From: CAZFER01 sp964517495
Lineage (GTDB): Bacteria; Hinthialibacterota; Hinthialibacteria; Hinthialibacterales; Hinthialibacteraceae
Assembly (NCBI GenBank): GCA_964517495.1
Contig: CAZFER010000009.1
Span: 1 to 64,000 of the forward strand
DNA: 64,000 nt
Direction of reading: 5' to 3'
Numbering within the stretch: position 1 is the first letter of the stretch; every line of letters begins with the position of its first letter. A program made the translations under genes and the position numbers. Positions 17,897 through 27,008 of this stretch are shown piece by piece. Below the pieces are notes generated by a model. That model made no database searches. It was not told the DNA's origin and saw nothing but the letters and a program-made list of their open reading frames with translations.

Positions 17897-20605
17897 ATGA
17901 ACGGACGGCTATTCATATTGATCGTAATCTTAGGTATAGCACCCATAACTGATTATGCAGTCAATGCGGATCCCTTTGGGTGGAGCAATCCTTCCCAAAA
18001 TGAAAAACCCTGGGCGCGATGGTGGTGGCTGGGAAGCGCAGTGACTGAAGATGAAATCACCCGGCAATTGGAACAGCTTAGCGATGCAGGATTTGGGGGA
18101 GTGGAGATCCAGCCCATTTATCCTGCCGAAAATTCCCCAATTGAGCCGATCACCTTCTTATCAGAGAGATGGGCTTCCATGTTGAAGCATACCATTCAAG
18201 AAGGTGAGCGATTGGGGATGGGTGTGGATATCACCCTTGGGAGTGGATGGCCCTTCGGTGGCCCCTGGCTGGAACGAGAACATGCCGCCCGGCGGATGAT
18301 TTTTAAGCGTAAAGAAGTTACGGTGAATGAAAAACAAGTGAAAATAATGAAAGAAGAGGGTAGTGGTAGTGATATTGCCTGTGTGGTTATTCAGGCCAAA
18401 GGGAAAGAGGATCAAGCCGGTAAAGTCCTTGAAATTATGGAAGATGTTGGGCAGCAATTTTGGTTGGTGCCCAAAGGAGAATGGATTGTTTATGAATTCC
18501 AAATCGGTTACACAGGCCAGAAAGTCAAGCGGGCCACAGTAGGCTCAGAAGGGCCAGTGCTGGATCATTTCAGCCAGGAGGCCTTCAATGACTATGTCCA
18601 GCCATTTGAACAGGTATTGCAATGGATCGGCGATATTTCTCCCCGCAGTAATTTCAATGATTCATTTGAGGTATACGGCGCAAATTGGACTCCGGATTTA
18701 CTTGAGGAGTTCAAAAAACGCCGAGGATATGATCTTAAACCCTATCTACCTTTATTGGCAGGCAAGCAAAGAAATGAGCTGAAACAAAGGGTTTCTCATG
18801 ATTATCGTCTCACCGTTCAGGAACTATTCCATGAAGACTTTTGCCAATCTTGGCGAGACTGGTCACGTAGACAAGAGATGAATATTCGCTTTCAGGCACA
18901 TGGTTCACCCGGTCATTTGCTGGACCTATATGCTATGGCGGATATTCCTGAAACAGAAGGATTTGGCCGAGGAGGTATCGAAATTGAAGCGGCAAAAATG
19001 GCCTCATCCGCTGCCCATTTGTATGGGAAAGGCCTTTGTTCGTCTGAAACCTTTACCTGGTTGGATGAACACTTTCAAATTACTCTGGACGCCATGCGGC
19101 GCAGCGTGGATGAGTTCTTTTTAGCGGATATAAACCATGTATTTTATCATGGTGTCCCCTTTTCCCCTCAATCGGTTCCCTTCCCCGGTTGGCTTTTTTA
19201 TGCCTCCACCAATTCGGGAGAGCACACAACATGGTTTAAACATCTTGACCATTTAAACAACTATATTACCCGGATCCAAAGCGTTTTGCAAAAAGGGCAA
19301 TTTGATGGTGATGTGCTGTTGTTTTATCCAATTCACGATCTGTTCATCTATGACAAAGGTGACCGAAATTGGCTTCAATACTGCACAATTCACAACACCA
19401 AAAACTGGCTGTCTGGTGCCGCTAAACCAACTTATGAAACAGCCCAATGGCTATGGAATAACGGTATACAATACGACTACGCTTCTGAGCGGCTGGTGCA
19501 AAACGAGTTAAGTGTTGAAAAACAAATGATTAAGAGCAGTGCCAGCCATTATAATGTCCTGATCTTCGCAGGCTGCCAGTCAATCGAACTGGATACTTAC
19601 AAACATATAATTTCGATGGCAGAAAAGGGGGGCAAGGTGATATTCATAGGGGGCCAACCAGATGTCGTGCCTGACAATAATGATCCCTCTGACAATGAAA
19701 CTTCATTACCTGGCGAAATGGACAGAAAAATCAATGCTTTAATCAAATCGAATAAAATAAAAGTCTTGAATACGTTAGATGAATTAAAGCAACAACTAAA
19801 AGAATTTGGTGTTAAAAGTGAGCAACTTAATGCGAAAGGTTTTGATTTTGTTCGTCGCTGTGATGATGAAAATACCTATTATTATGTGAAATATCGGGGT
19901 GATAAGCGTTTCGAAGGGTGGGTGCCGCTTGTTAGTGAGGGCAAAGAGGTGGTTATCGGCGATCCTTTGACTGGAAACCTTGAATCCACTCATAGCCGAA
20001 ACCGAAATGGGTTTGAAACCTTTCTAACCCTGGAACCTGGTCGGACACAAGTAATAGCTGTTGGAGACACGTTGCTTGGAAGTTCAACCCCATCAGACAC
20101 TTTGGATGAGGAAAAAAGACTTTCCATTGAAGACCCCTGGCAGTTGCAATGGACCGATCAGGAACAAAAACAAAGAAAAACAAAACGTATTGATAACTTG
20201 ACGGATTGGACAGAGTTTGACGAATTGAGGTACTTTAGCGGAACAGTCACCTACCGCACTGATTTTACCCTTGATCCTTCCCTCAAGTACAAAGAGATTT
20301 GGCTAAACCTGAACCAGTTGTATGAAACAGCAGAAGTGTATGTTAATGGGAAATATGCAGGGTTTGTTTGGACAAAACCCCATCACCTAGATATTCAGCG
20401 ATATGTAAAGCCTGGAAGCAATCAATTAAGGCTGGAGATCACCAATCTTCCAGCGAACCGAATCATTAAGATGGACAGAGAAAAGATTGATTGGAAAAAG
20501 TTTTATTTTGTCAATATTGATTACAAACCGTTTGATGCATCCAATTGGGAACCATTGCCTTCCGGTTTGTTGGGACCGGTAGAATTAATCATTCGAAACG
20601 AATAA
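17897..20605 (+). CDS. GH106-type glycoside hydrolase (alpha-L-rhamnosidase-like), 902 aa
   Basis: A signal peptide (about 1-24) is followed by PWARWWWLGSAVTEDEITRQ and DAGFGGVEIQPIYP, the characteristic opening of the GH106/rhamnosidase-like TIM barrel. GMGVDITLGSGWPFGGPW and FNDSFEVYGANWTPDLLEEF support it. The C-terminal 150 residues contain a GH2-type galactose-binding jelly roll (LNQLYETAEVYVNGKYAG, LRLEITNLPANRI). Such enzymes remove terminal rhamnose from pectins, ulvan-like or bacterial polysaccharides. Together with the local sulfatases it supports degradation of sulfated, rhamnose-containing glycans. Starts with AAGGAG; 18 bases separate it from yjbQ, but the pair is functionally unrelated. 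Confidence 0.85.
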   Translation: MNGRLFILIVILGIAPITDYAVNADPFGWSNPSQNEKPWARWWWLGSAVTEDEITRQLEQLSDAGFGGVEIQPIYPAENSPIEPITFLSERWASMLKHTIQEGERLGMGVDITLGSGWPFGGPWLEREHAARRMIFKRKEVTVNEKQVKIMKEEGSGSDIACVVIQAKGKEDQAGKVLEIMEDVGQQFWLVPKGEWIVYEFQIGYTGQKVKRATVGSEGPVLDHFSQEAFNDYVQPFEQVLQWIGDISPRSNFNDSFEVYGANWTPDLLEEFKKRRGYDLKPYLPLLAGKQRNELKQRVSHDYRLTVQELFHEDFCQSWRDWSRRQEMNIRFQAHGSPGHLLDLYAMADIPETEGFGRGGIEIEAAKMASSAAHLYGKGLCSSETFTWLDEHFQITLDAMRRSVDEFFLADINHVFYHGVPFSPQSVPFPGWLFYASTNSGEHTTWFKHLDHLNNYITRIQSVLQKGQFDGDVLLFYPIHDLFIYDKGDRNWLQYCTIHNTKNWLSGAAKPTYETAQWLWNNGIQYDYASERLVQNELSVEKQMIKSSASHYNVLIFAGCQSIELDTYKHIISMAEKGGKVIFIGGQPDVVPDNNDPSDNETSLPGEMDRKINALIKSNKIKVLNTLDELKQQLKEFGVKSEQLNAKGFDFVRRCDDENTYYYVKYRGDKRFEGWVPLVSEGKEVVIGDPLTGNLESTHSRNRNGFETFLTLEPGRTQVIAVGDTLLGSSTPSDTLDEEKRLSIEDPWQLQWTDQEQKQRKTKRIDNLTDWTEFDELRYFSGTVTYRTDFTLDPSLKYKEIWLNLNQLYETAEVYVNGKYAGFVWTKPHHLDIQRYVKPGSNQLRLEITNLPANRIIKMDREKIDWKKFYFVNIDYKPFDASNWEPLPSGLLGPVELIIRNE

Positions 20606-20623
20606 AGAAAAGGAGACTACAAG

Positions 20624-21040
20624 ATGAAACATTATCGAAAAGAACTATGGTTTGAAGTTCCTAGCAGGCGGGCGTTTATCAATATCACACCTCAAGTGGA
20701 AGAATGTTTAATAGAGTCAGGTGTTCAAAATGGTTTGGTGCTTTGTAATGCAATGCACATCACCGCCAGTGTGTTCATCAATGATGATGAAGCCGGTTTG
20801 CATCAGGATTATGATGATTGGCTGGAAAAACTGGCCCCCCACGAACCGGTGAAACAATACCGGCATAATGTGGGTGAAGACAACGCGGATGCGCATATGA
20901 AACGACAAGTTATGGGCCGTGAAGTGGTTGTAGCAATCACAAAGGGGAAATTGGACTTTGGTCCGTGGGAACAAATTTTCTATGGTGAGTTCGATGGACG
21001 GCGAAAAAAGCGGGCGTTGATCAAAATAATTGGCGAATAA
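20624..21040 (+). CDS. yjbQ: YjbQ/UPF0047 family protein
   Basis: The 138-residue protein is a close match to the YjbQ family throughout: SRRAFINITPQVEE, NAMHITASVFINDDE, HNVGEDNADAHMKRQ, KGKLDFGPWEQIFYGEFDGRR. Family members have weak thiamine-phosphate synthase activity in genetic tests, and their true role is unsettled. The conserved His and Asp residues thought to bind a metal are present. It follows the GH106-type gene by 18 bases with its own AAGGAG site. Confidence 0.93.
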   Translation: MKHYRKELWFEVPSRRAFINITPQVEECLIESGVQNGLVLCNAMHITASVFINDDEAGLHQDYDDWLEKLAPHEPVKQYRHNVGEDNADAHMKRQVMGREVVVAITKGKLDFGPWEQIFYGEFDGRRKKRALIKIIGE

Positions 21041-21203
21041 TAAGCCGCATATATCGAATCCATGTTAAAACATCCGGAAGCTTGTTCAAAACACTATGTT
21101 TTGATATTCTATGCGTCTAACATTTCCTGAATGTTTATGGAACGTATCGAAAACAGGCCATAGACATTCCAGTTCAATATCATCATGAAAAGGAGCAACA
21201 TTC

Positions 21204-23297
21204 ATGAAACAGGTCGAGGTTGGGAAGAAAAGGAATATTGCTGTTGTAGGTCATCACGGGACAGGCAAAACGTCCCTGATTGAGGCGATTTTGTATCATA
21301 CCGGTTCCATTGATCGGATGGGTAAGATTGATGATCGGAATACATTTGCCGACTACCTCGATGAAGAGAAAGACAAAAAACACACATTAATGTCCAAATT
21401 GCTCCATTGCAGTTACAAAGGCCATGAAATGAATTTTATTGATACGCCGGGCTATTCAGATTTTGTAGGTGATATCAAAGGGGCATTGCATGCCTGTGAT
21501 GGTGCGCTCTTGGTGATCAATGCCCAGAGCGGAGTGGAAGTTGAAACAGAAAAGATATGGGACTATTTGGAAGAATTCAATATCCCACGGTGTGTTGTAA
21601 TCAATCAAATGGATAAGGAACGTGCCGATTTTGATGCTTGTCTTGAATCACTGGAAAAGGATTTAGGCGCCAAAGTATGTCCTGTTCGGTTACCGAGGGG
21701 AAAAGAATCCTCGTTCAGCGGTGTAATCGATCTCATCACTGACAAGGTCCTGACTTTTAACGATAAAGGGGCGGTGGAAAAGCAATCTCCTATTCCGGAT
21801 GATATCCATGATGAAGTGGAAGATTACCGGATCAAAATGGTGGAAGCATCCGTTGAAACGGACGAAGCCTTGATGGAACGCTATTTCAACGATGAAAAAA
21901 TACCGGATAATGAAATCCGCCAGGGGCTTCACGATGGGGCGTTATCAGGAGCCATCGTACCAATATTTGTGAGTGATGCTCATCGTTGTATTGGAATTGA
22001 AAGTTTACTTGACGGGCTTATCAATTATATTCCCAATCCACTGGATCGAAAAACGTTCCAGGTTTACCGGCGAGGCAAAGAAGATGAAATTACCGAACAA
22101 GAGATGACCGAAGAAGGTGAACCGTTAGGATTTGTATTCAAAAGTTTCATTGATCCATTCGCTGGCCGAGTATCTTTAATCCGTATTTATAATGGAATAT
22201 TCAGTGGGGAATCCGAATGGATCAATCGAAACAAAGAAGAAAAAGTTCGAATAGGACATATTTTGTCAGTAAATGGCAAAAAGCATACAACAATCAATAA
22301 AGCAGTGGTTGGAGATATTGTGGCGTTATCGAAAATCGAGAGTTTGGAGACCAATGATACGGTATCCATGAAAGCGGGTGATTTATTGGTGGTTCCCACC
22401 AAATATCCCCAACCTCCGGTTCATATGGCCTTGGGGGCTGCCGATAAAAGCGAGGAAGACAAAATCGGAACCGTATTGCACAAGGCCATATCAGGCGATC
22501 CAACCATTCATGTTGAGCGAAACCATGAAACAAAAGAGACGGTTCTTACAGCCGCAGGTTCATTACAGGCCGAGCTGGTCGCGCAGCGTCTGCGTAATCA
22601 ATATAAATTGAATGTTGAACTCCGAACCCCCAAAGTGGCATATCGGGAGACCATCACGTCTCAGGGTGAAGGCCGTTACCGGCATAAAAAGCAGTCGGGA
22701 GGGCGTGGCCAATTTGGAGAAGTTCATCTACGTCTCAGGCCCTTGGAACGAGGCAAACAGTATGAATTCATCAACAGCATTTTTGGTGGTGCGATTCCAA
22801 CAAAATATGTACCGGCGGTTGAAAAAGGAGTCGCAGACGCCATGCAGCGGGGGATTATTGCAGGATATCCGGTCGTGGATGTTTCAGTCGAAGTCTTTGA
22901 CGGGCAATATCACGACGTGGATTCATCAGAAATGGCCTTTAAAATTGCCAGTTCCATGTGTTTTCGGCAGGTGGCCAATGAGAAATGCAACCCGATATTG
23001 CTGGAACCAATTATGACTGTAAGTGTCCGGATTCCCGAAGCCTATATGGGGGACGTGATGGGGGACCTAAATTCCCGCCGTGGCCGGGTAATGGGAATGG
23101 ATGCGGTGGATGGAAAACAAATTATTCGCGCACAGGTACCCTTGGCCGAAATGTATACCTATTCAATCGATTTGCGTTCAATAACGCAAGGGCGTGGCAG
23201 TTTTGAAATGGAACATTCACATTATGAATCGGTTCCCAAGGAGATTGAACAAAAAATCGTACAAGAAAGCAAAGTTGAGCATACTGACGAAGAGTAA
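21204..23297 (+). CDS. EF-G-like translational GTPase (FusA2/TTHA1498 type)
   Basis: The 697-residue protein has the full EF-G domain order. G1 is GHHGTGKT (16-23) instead of GHIDAGKT. The switch I segment is EEKDKKHTLM instead of RGITI, and G3 is DTPGYSDF. G4 is NQMD instead of NKMD. Domain II and domain IV (YRETITSQGEGRYRHKKQSGG) follow, with a C-terminal MGDVMGDLNSRRGRVMGMD typical of EF-G domain V. These differences place it with the second, EF-G-like class rather than the canonical elongation factor. It sits alone, without rpsL, rpsG or tuf, which agrees. Its role in translation is not established. Confidence 0.92.
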   Translation: MKQVEVGKKRNIAVVGHHGTGKTSLIEAILYHTGSIDRMGKIDDRNTFADYLDEEKDKKHTLMSKLLHCSYKGHEMNFIDTPGYSDFVGDIKGALHACDGALLVINAQSGVEVETEKIWDYLEEFNIPRCVVINQMDKERADFDACLESLEKDLGAKVCPVRLPRGKESSFSGVIDLITDKVLTFNDKGAVEKQSPIPDDIHDEVEDYRIKMVEASVETDEALMERYFNDEKIPDNEIRQGLHDGALSGAIVPIFVSDAHRCIGIESLLDGLINYIPNPLDRKTFQVYRRGKEDEITEQEMTEEGEPLGFVFKSFIDPFAGRVSLIRIYNGIFSGESEWINRNKEEKVRIGHILSVNGKKHTTINKAVVGDIVALSKIESLETNDTVSMKAGDLLVVPTKYPQPPVHMALGAADKSEEDKIGTVLHKAISGDPTIHVERNHETKETVLTAAGSLQAELVAQRLRNQYKLNVELRTPKVAYRETITSQGEGRYRHKKQSGGRGQFGEVHLRLRPLERGKQYEFINSIFGGAIPTKYVPAVEKGVADAMQRGIIAGYPVVDVSVEVFDGQYHDVDSSEMAFKIASSMCFRQVANEKCNPILLEPIMTVSVRIPEAYMGDVMGDLNSRRGRVMGMDAVDGKQIIRAQVPLAEMYTYSIDLRSITQGRGSFEMEHSHYESVPKEIEQKIVQESKVEHTDEE

Positions 23298-23384
23298 CTT
23301 AAAGGAAACAGTAATCTTTGCCGATACATAATGACGTAAATTGTTATTTTTTTGGTAATTGAGGCGTGATGACAAGGAGTTGTT

Positions 23385-23588
23385 ATGGCTCGGCGCAAGA
23401 GCAGGGGTGAAGGTGCGTTCGAACGCACTCCCTATAATATACGGGCGGATTATCGTGATGTGGAACAAGCCTTTCGAGATCGTTTGAATGCCATGGTTCC
23501 ACCGGACATGGTAAAACATGTGCGGGAATTGTTAATTAGCCGCCTGGAAGATAATGACGAAAACGAAGATGAAGCGATGCAGGCATGA
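23385..23588 (+). CDS. small basic/acidic protein of unknown function, 67 aa
   Basis: A good ribosome site (AAGGAG 6 bases before the ATG) and a terminator that overlaps its stop codon support this as a real gene. The protein has a basic N-terminus (MARRKSRGEGAF), a helical middle (DVEQAFRDRLNAMVPPDM) and an acidic end. No signal peptide or known motif is visible. It follows the EF-G-like gene by 87 bases on the same strand and may share its transcript. Confidence 0.68.
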   Translation: MARRKSRGEGAFERTPYNIRADYRDVEQAFRDRLNAMVPPDMVKHVRELLISRLEDNDENEDEAMQA

Positions 23589-23611
23589 TTATGCCTGCAT
23601 CGCTTTGATTT
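23574..23611 (+). terminator. intrinsic terminator overlapping the 67-aa gene's stop codon
   Basis: A perfect 13-bp stem GCGATGCAGGCAT / ATGCCTGCATCGC with loop GATT is followed by TTTGATTT. The stop codon TGA (23586-23588) lies in the loop, so the last codons form the left arm. Confidence 0.85.
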
Positions 23612-23697
23612 CGTATACTATTCCCCTCTTTAGTTATTAAGCAACCATCCTGATAAGAGACAGTATGGAAAAAAGTCTATATGTCTATGAGTATGTG

Positions 23698-24312
23698 TTA
23701 TTCAAGACGGTTTCCAGGGCCGAAGACAGCAATATCGCCTATGCTGCGCAAACCGTTGGTGGTGTCAAATCGAAACGTGCAATCATCCCCGTTTGAACCA
23801 CATAAACCTTGAGTTCCAGCATTGGGGCCGAATGATTTGGTATACCAGCGGCAAGGACATGCATGTTGGGAGGATAGGCTATTAGCCTGGCTGCGTAACG
23901 CATAAGGATCGAAGTACCCCCAATAATCCGCGCAAACGGCGGTACCATATCCTTTGTTATCGTTGGGAAGAGACATATAACGATACCAGGTCCATTGGGC
24001 ATAAGACTGGGGTTGTTGGCTGTTCTTTTCGTAGGTAGGCCGGAACACATCATCCGGAATTCGGGTCAAATAAGGAACGGGGGTGGATAAAAACCAGATA
24101 TGGTGACTGGGGGGATACATATTTTTATCAAGAAAATATTGTTCAGCGCCCATCGCGATTGAGCGCAAGTCGGATTTGCAGCGGGCGATTTTGGCCCGCA
24201 ATTGTGCATTAAGGAAATTGGGAACCGCAATGGCGGCCAAGATGCCAATAATGGCGACAACGATAAGCAATTCAATAAGAGTGAATCCTCTTTTACTATT
24301 CTTACCCCACAT
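23698..24312 (-). CDS. type II secretion-like pseudopilin (GspG-type), 204 aa
   Basis: Its leader is KRGFTLIELLIVVAIIGILA, the prepilin peptidase site (G before F, Glu at mature position 5) with the hydrophobic assembly helix. The globular part has a Y-F-L-D-K-N-x-Y-P-P segment and LTRIPDDVF, the usual GspG-like calcium-loop region. It ends NGLRSIGDIAVFGPG. Such proteins build the pseudopilus of type II secretion or related fibres at the inner membrane. Start supported by AGGAG. The next gene upstream, at 24462, is a paralogue, separated by about 150 bases. No prepilin peptidase or secretion ATPase is in the window. Confidence 0.9.
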   Translation of the reverse strand: MWGKNSKRGFTLIELLIVVAIIGILAAIAVPNFLNAQLRAKIARCKSDLRSIAMGAEQYFLDKNMYPPSHHIWFLSTPVPYLTRIPDDVFRPTYEKNSQQPQSYAQWTWYRYMSLPNDNKGYGTAVCADYWGYFDPYALRSQANSLSSQHACPCRWYTKSFGPNAGTQGLCGSNGDDCTFRFDTTNGLRSIGDIAVFGPGNRLE

Positions 24313-24461
24313 TTAGAAAACTCCTAAAGCTTAGAGAATATTTTAACGAACCATTTAAGTCTAATTCGTAAGATATGTCAATCGAAACATCAAACGATTA
24401 CAAAAATGTAACTTCCCTTTTATAACAGATAAAATTAACCTGCAACTATAAGGAGTTTTCA

Positions 24462-25094
24462 TTAATTAAAACCATTTGTGATAGGGCAATATAAATCCTT
24501 ATGCTGTCCTTTGCCTCCTTTGGGGCCAACCCAGACGATATCTCCAAGACTGCGCAAACCATTGGATGGCGTATAGACAAATTGGGGATTCCCATTAGGA
24601 CAGGCTTCTGATAAATTGCGGTTCATATTGGGGAAGCGGTTTCCAGCGTAATCGTTCCAACCATCCGGCCCCCAACTGTTGATACGGTACTCATGTCCCC
24701 AGGGATTGTAGTTGCTATCAGGATAAAAGTTTTCGATATAATCATAGGTACGGCCAAAATTTGCATATTGTTCCTGATTGCTGAATACCACAAAGGGATC
24801 ATCAGGAATAGCACTTAAATAAGGTGTTGGAGTGGTTAAACGATAAAAGCGTACTTCGAGGGGTCTTGTCGTTCCCGTTAATGTACGTCCCCCTGAAACC
24901 GGTGCCCCAACTCCCCAATCAACGCGATAGGTTTCATTGGCCATAGCGATAGTACGCATATCAGAGGTCGCACGAGATATTTTGGCGCGCACCTGGGCAT
25001 TCAAGAAATTCGGAACAGCAACAGCGGCCAGGATACCAATGATGGCAACCACGATCAACAGTTCGATTAAGGTGAAACCATTTTTTGACATCAT
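24462..25094 (-). CDS. type II secretion-like pseudopilin (GspG-type), 210 aa
   Basis: MMSKNGFTLIELLIVVAIIG shows the prepilin cleavage site and helix, followed by PNFLNAQVRAKISRATSDMRTIAMAN, nearly the same as its neighbour at 23698. The C-terminal part has YLSAIPDDPF, NSWGPDGWNDYAGN and NGLRSLGDIVWVGPKGG. These C-terminal motifs (SxGPD and NGLxSxGDI) are shared with the downstream paralogue and, in part, with the protein at 25186. It probably arose by tandem duplication. GGGGGAAG precedes the start. Confidence 0.9.
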   Translation of the reverse strand: MMSKNGFTLIELLIVVAIIGILAAVAVPNFLNAQVRAKISRATSDMRTIAMANETYRVDWGVGAPVSGGRTLTGTTRPLEVRFYRLTTPTPYLSAIPDDPFVVFSNQEQYANFGRTYDYIENFYPDSNYNPWGHEYRINSWGPDGWNDYAGNRFPNMNRNLSEACPNGNPQFVYTPSNGLRSLGDIVWVGPKGGKGQHKDLYCPITNGFN

Positions 25095-25185
25095 CTTCCC
25101 CCATGATTCGTTTAAATAATAAATATCACTTTATTTTTCACATCAATCGAATGATGTCAAGCACAAATAGCTCAGCAAATCAATC

Positions 25186-26487
25186 TTAAAAGTTTAGAAA
25201 TATATCACCCTTGCTTTTCAAACCGTTACTGGAATCGTAGATTATTTGAGCGTTATCATCACTAAAATCCGGGCCAATGCTATAAAAACGCCTGGGATTG
25301 CGAGCAAATTTTATGTAAGGTGAGTCGTTTTGATCTTGTGTGAATGGATCGGGAGGCAACTTTTTAATATACACCGGTATGAGATCAGATGGATGGGAAA
25401 TTCTTTTCCCTTTTTCCAATGTAAAGATTTGAGATGCGGTATTTAAGAATATCAGATGATGTTTTACAGCAGCATTCTTGCCGCGATAATCGATATTATG
25501 GGTATTCCTAATTAATGTGGAAAGCATAAGCATATCCATTTCCTTTGAGAAACCTAAAGCGCGGAAAATACGAGCGGTGGTCATCTCCGGATTCAGGTTG
25601 GGATTATTCCTCTGATTTAGCATATTAACGGCTTTCTCACGTTGGATATCTTGAAGCTGACGATAGTAAAAACGTCCTGGATTTCTTGGAGTAAGGTCAA
25701 CCTCATAACCTTCTTCTTTCAATAGATATAAGTGGGTGATAATGTCTAAATGAAGAATATGGTCATATTCCTGATTTATAATCGCTGGCCGTAATTTTTT
25801 GAGTTCATTCAAGAAAAAACGTAACGCCTGGGGATCATCACATGCTTGAACAATGGGAACACTGGAGCGAACAGAAATCCCAATAACAGCATAAGCGAAA
25901 AGGCGGGTAATCAATGTTGAGTTAGAGTTGTGTTGAGCCAATCGGAAGGCATCCAGACATATTTTAAATGATTTCTGCCATTCTTTTTGGCGCGCTAAAT
26001 CAATGGCTTCAATGCATAGTAATTTTGCACCAACCTGAACATGAAGAAATCCCCGTGAGGTCTGATTTTTTTCAGGTGGAATCATCCATGCCACCAAATC
26101 ATAATCCTCTCTTTTAACAAGTTGTTGTAAAAGGTCTAAGTATGGTTTGCAGGAGGTCACTTGCCGTTCAATAGAGTGCCAATCCACATTGGGAGCGTTT
26201 ATATCAGATTGCAGGACGCTTAAAAAAGTAGTGTCGATATTGGTTATGTTATATTCATCCGCCAAATCAAACGCTTTTTTTAATTGTGTTTTTTGTTCAT
26301 CACTGATTTCAGGCAATTGAAAAAATCGTTCAGGGATAGTTTGATTAAAAAATGAGGTCAATTGCTGAGATTCAGATTGACTCAGTTGACTTTCGATATG
26401 GTTTTGAACGAGCAAATGTACTGCATAATAAATGATTCCCAGCAGGATAATAATAACACTGATAAGTATAAGGCAACCTTTTTTCAT
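25186..26487 (-). CDS. membrane-anchored protein with a pseudopilin-like C-terminus, 433 aa
   Basis: A single N-terminal membrane segment (CLILISVIIILLGIIYYAVHLLV) lacks a prepilin cleavage site, so this is not a pilin. The body is largely helical, with repeated Leu/Ala/Arg patterns that resemble TPR-like packing, but no clear motif. The last 70 residues (LPPDPFTQDQND, FYSIGPDFSDD, SSNGLKSKGDIF) reproduce the GspG-type end seen in the two pseudopilins just downstream. It is likely periplasmic and linked to the same fibre. Start by GAGGT 9 bases upstream. Not a recognised family. Confidence 0.75.
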   Translation of the reverse strand: MKKGCLILISVIIILLGIIYYAVHLLVQNHIESQLSQSESQQLTSFFNQTIPERFFQLPEISDEQKTQLKKAFDLADEYNITNIDTTFLSVLQSDINAPNVDWHSIERQVTSCKPYLDLLQQLVKREDYDLVAWMIPPEKNQTSRGFLHVQVGAKLLCIEAIDLARQKEWQKSFKICLDAFRLAQHNSNSTLITRLFAYAVIGISVRSSVPIVQACDDPQALRFFLNELKKLRPAIINQEYDHILHLDIITHLYLLKEEGYEVDLTPRNPGRFYYRQLQDIQREKAVNMLNQRNNPNLNPEMTTARIFRALGFSKEMDMLMLSTLIRNTHNIDYRGKNAAVKHHLIFLNTASQIFTLEKGKRISHPSDLIPVYIKKLPPDPFTQDQNDSPYIKFARNPRRFYSIGPDFSDDNAQIIYDSSNGLKSKGDIFLNF

Positions 26488-26681
26488 ATTGTTTGTACCT
26501 CAGTTTCTAATCACATGGATTTAAGCAAGTCACTTATATATCAGAAGATAGTAACAAATTATTTTTTTCGTGTCATTCCTGGGAAAAATTGCGTTTAAAG
26601 CCCTTGGTGGTTTTTGGGGAGATGAATATAATATTTTTTCTGATTAGAAAATTCCTATATAGTTTTTTGAAGGTGATAATC

Positions 26682-26864
26682 ATGGCACAACATTGTGAAA
26701 TATGTGGGAAGAAGCCAGAAGTTGGCAATAACGTCAGCCACGCCAATAATAAGCGGAAACGGCGATTTATGCCCAATATCCAAAAGGTTAAAATATTCCG
26801 AAACGGCCAGGCACAACGTATTACAGCTTGCACTCGCTGTATCCGCACAGGCGCCTACCTTTAA
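26682..26864 (+). CDS. rpmB: 50S ribosomal protein bL28
   Basis: The 60-residue protein starts at the ATG at 26682 with AAGGTG upstream; a longer frame to 26589 is not needed. MAQHCEICGKKPEVGNNVSHANNKRKRRF is standard bL28. It has the zinc-binding form: C5-x-x-C8 and a second CTRC pair near the end (ITACTRCIRTG). Part of the large ribosomal subunit. It is a single gene with a hairpin after it. Confidence 0.95.
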   Translation: MAQHCEICGKKPEVGNNVSHANNKRKRRFMPNIQKVKIFRNGQAQRITACTRCIRTGAYL

Positions 26865-26876
26865 ACCAACCCCCCA

Positions 26877-26912
26877 GCCATCATAGTGATGACCATCCAA
26901 TGATGGCCGTTT
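26877..26912 (+). terminator. probable terminator after rpmB
   Basis: GCCATCAT (26877-26884) pairs with ATGATGGC (26900-26907) and is followed by CGTTTTG. The loop is 15 bases and the T-run short, so confidence is moderate. Confidence 0.55.
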
Positions 26913-27008
26913 TGTATATGGGATAGGTTGACGATTCCGCTAATTCTGCATAGACTCATCTGATTTTGTTTGTTAAAACAATCCAAACGACCAGAGTTGT
27001 AATTCAAA

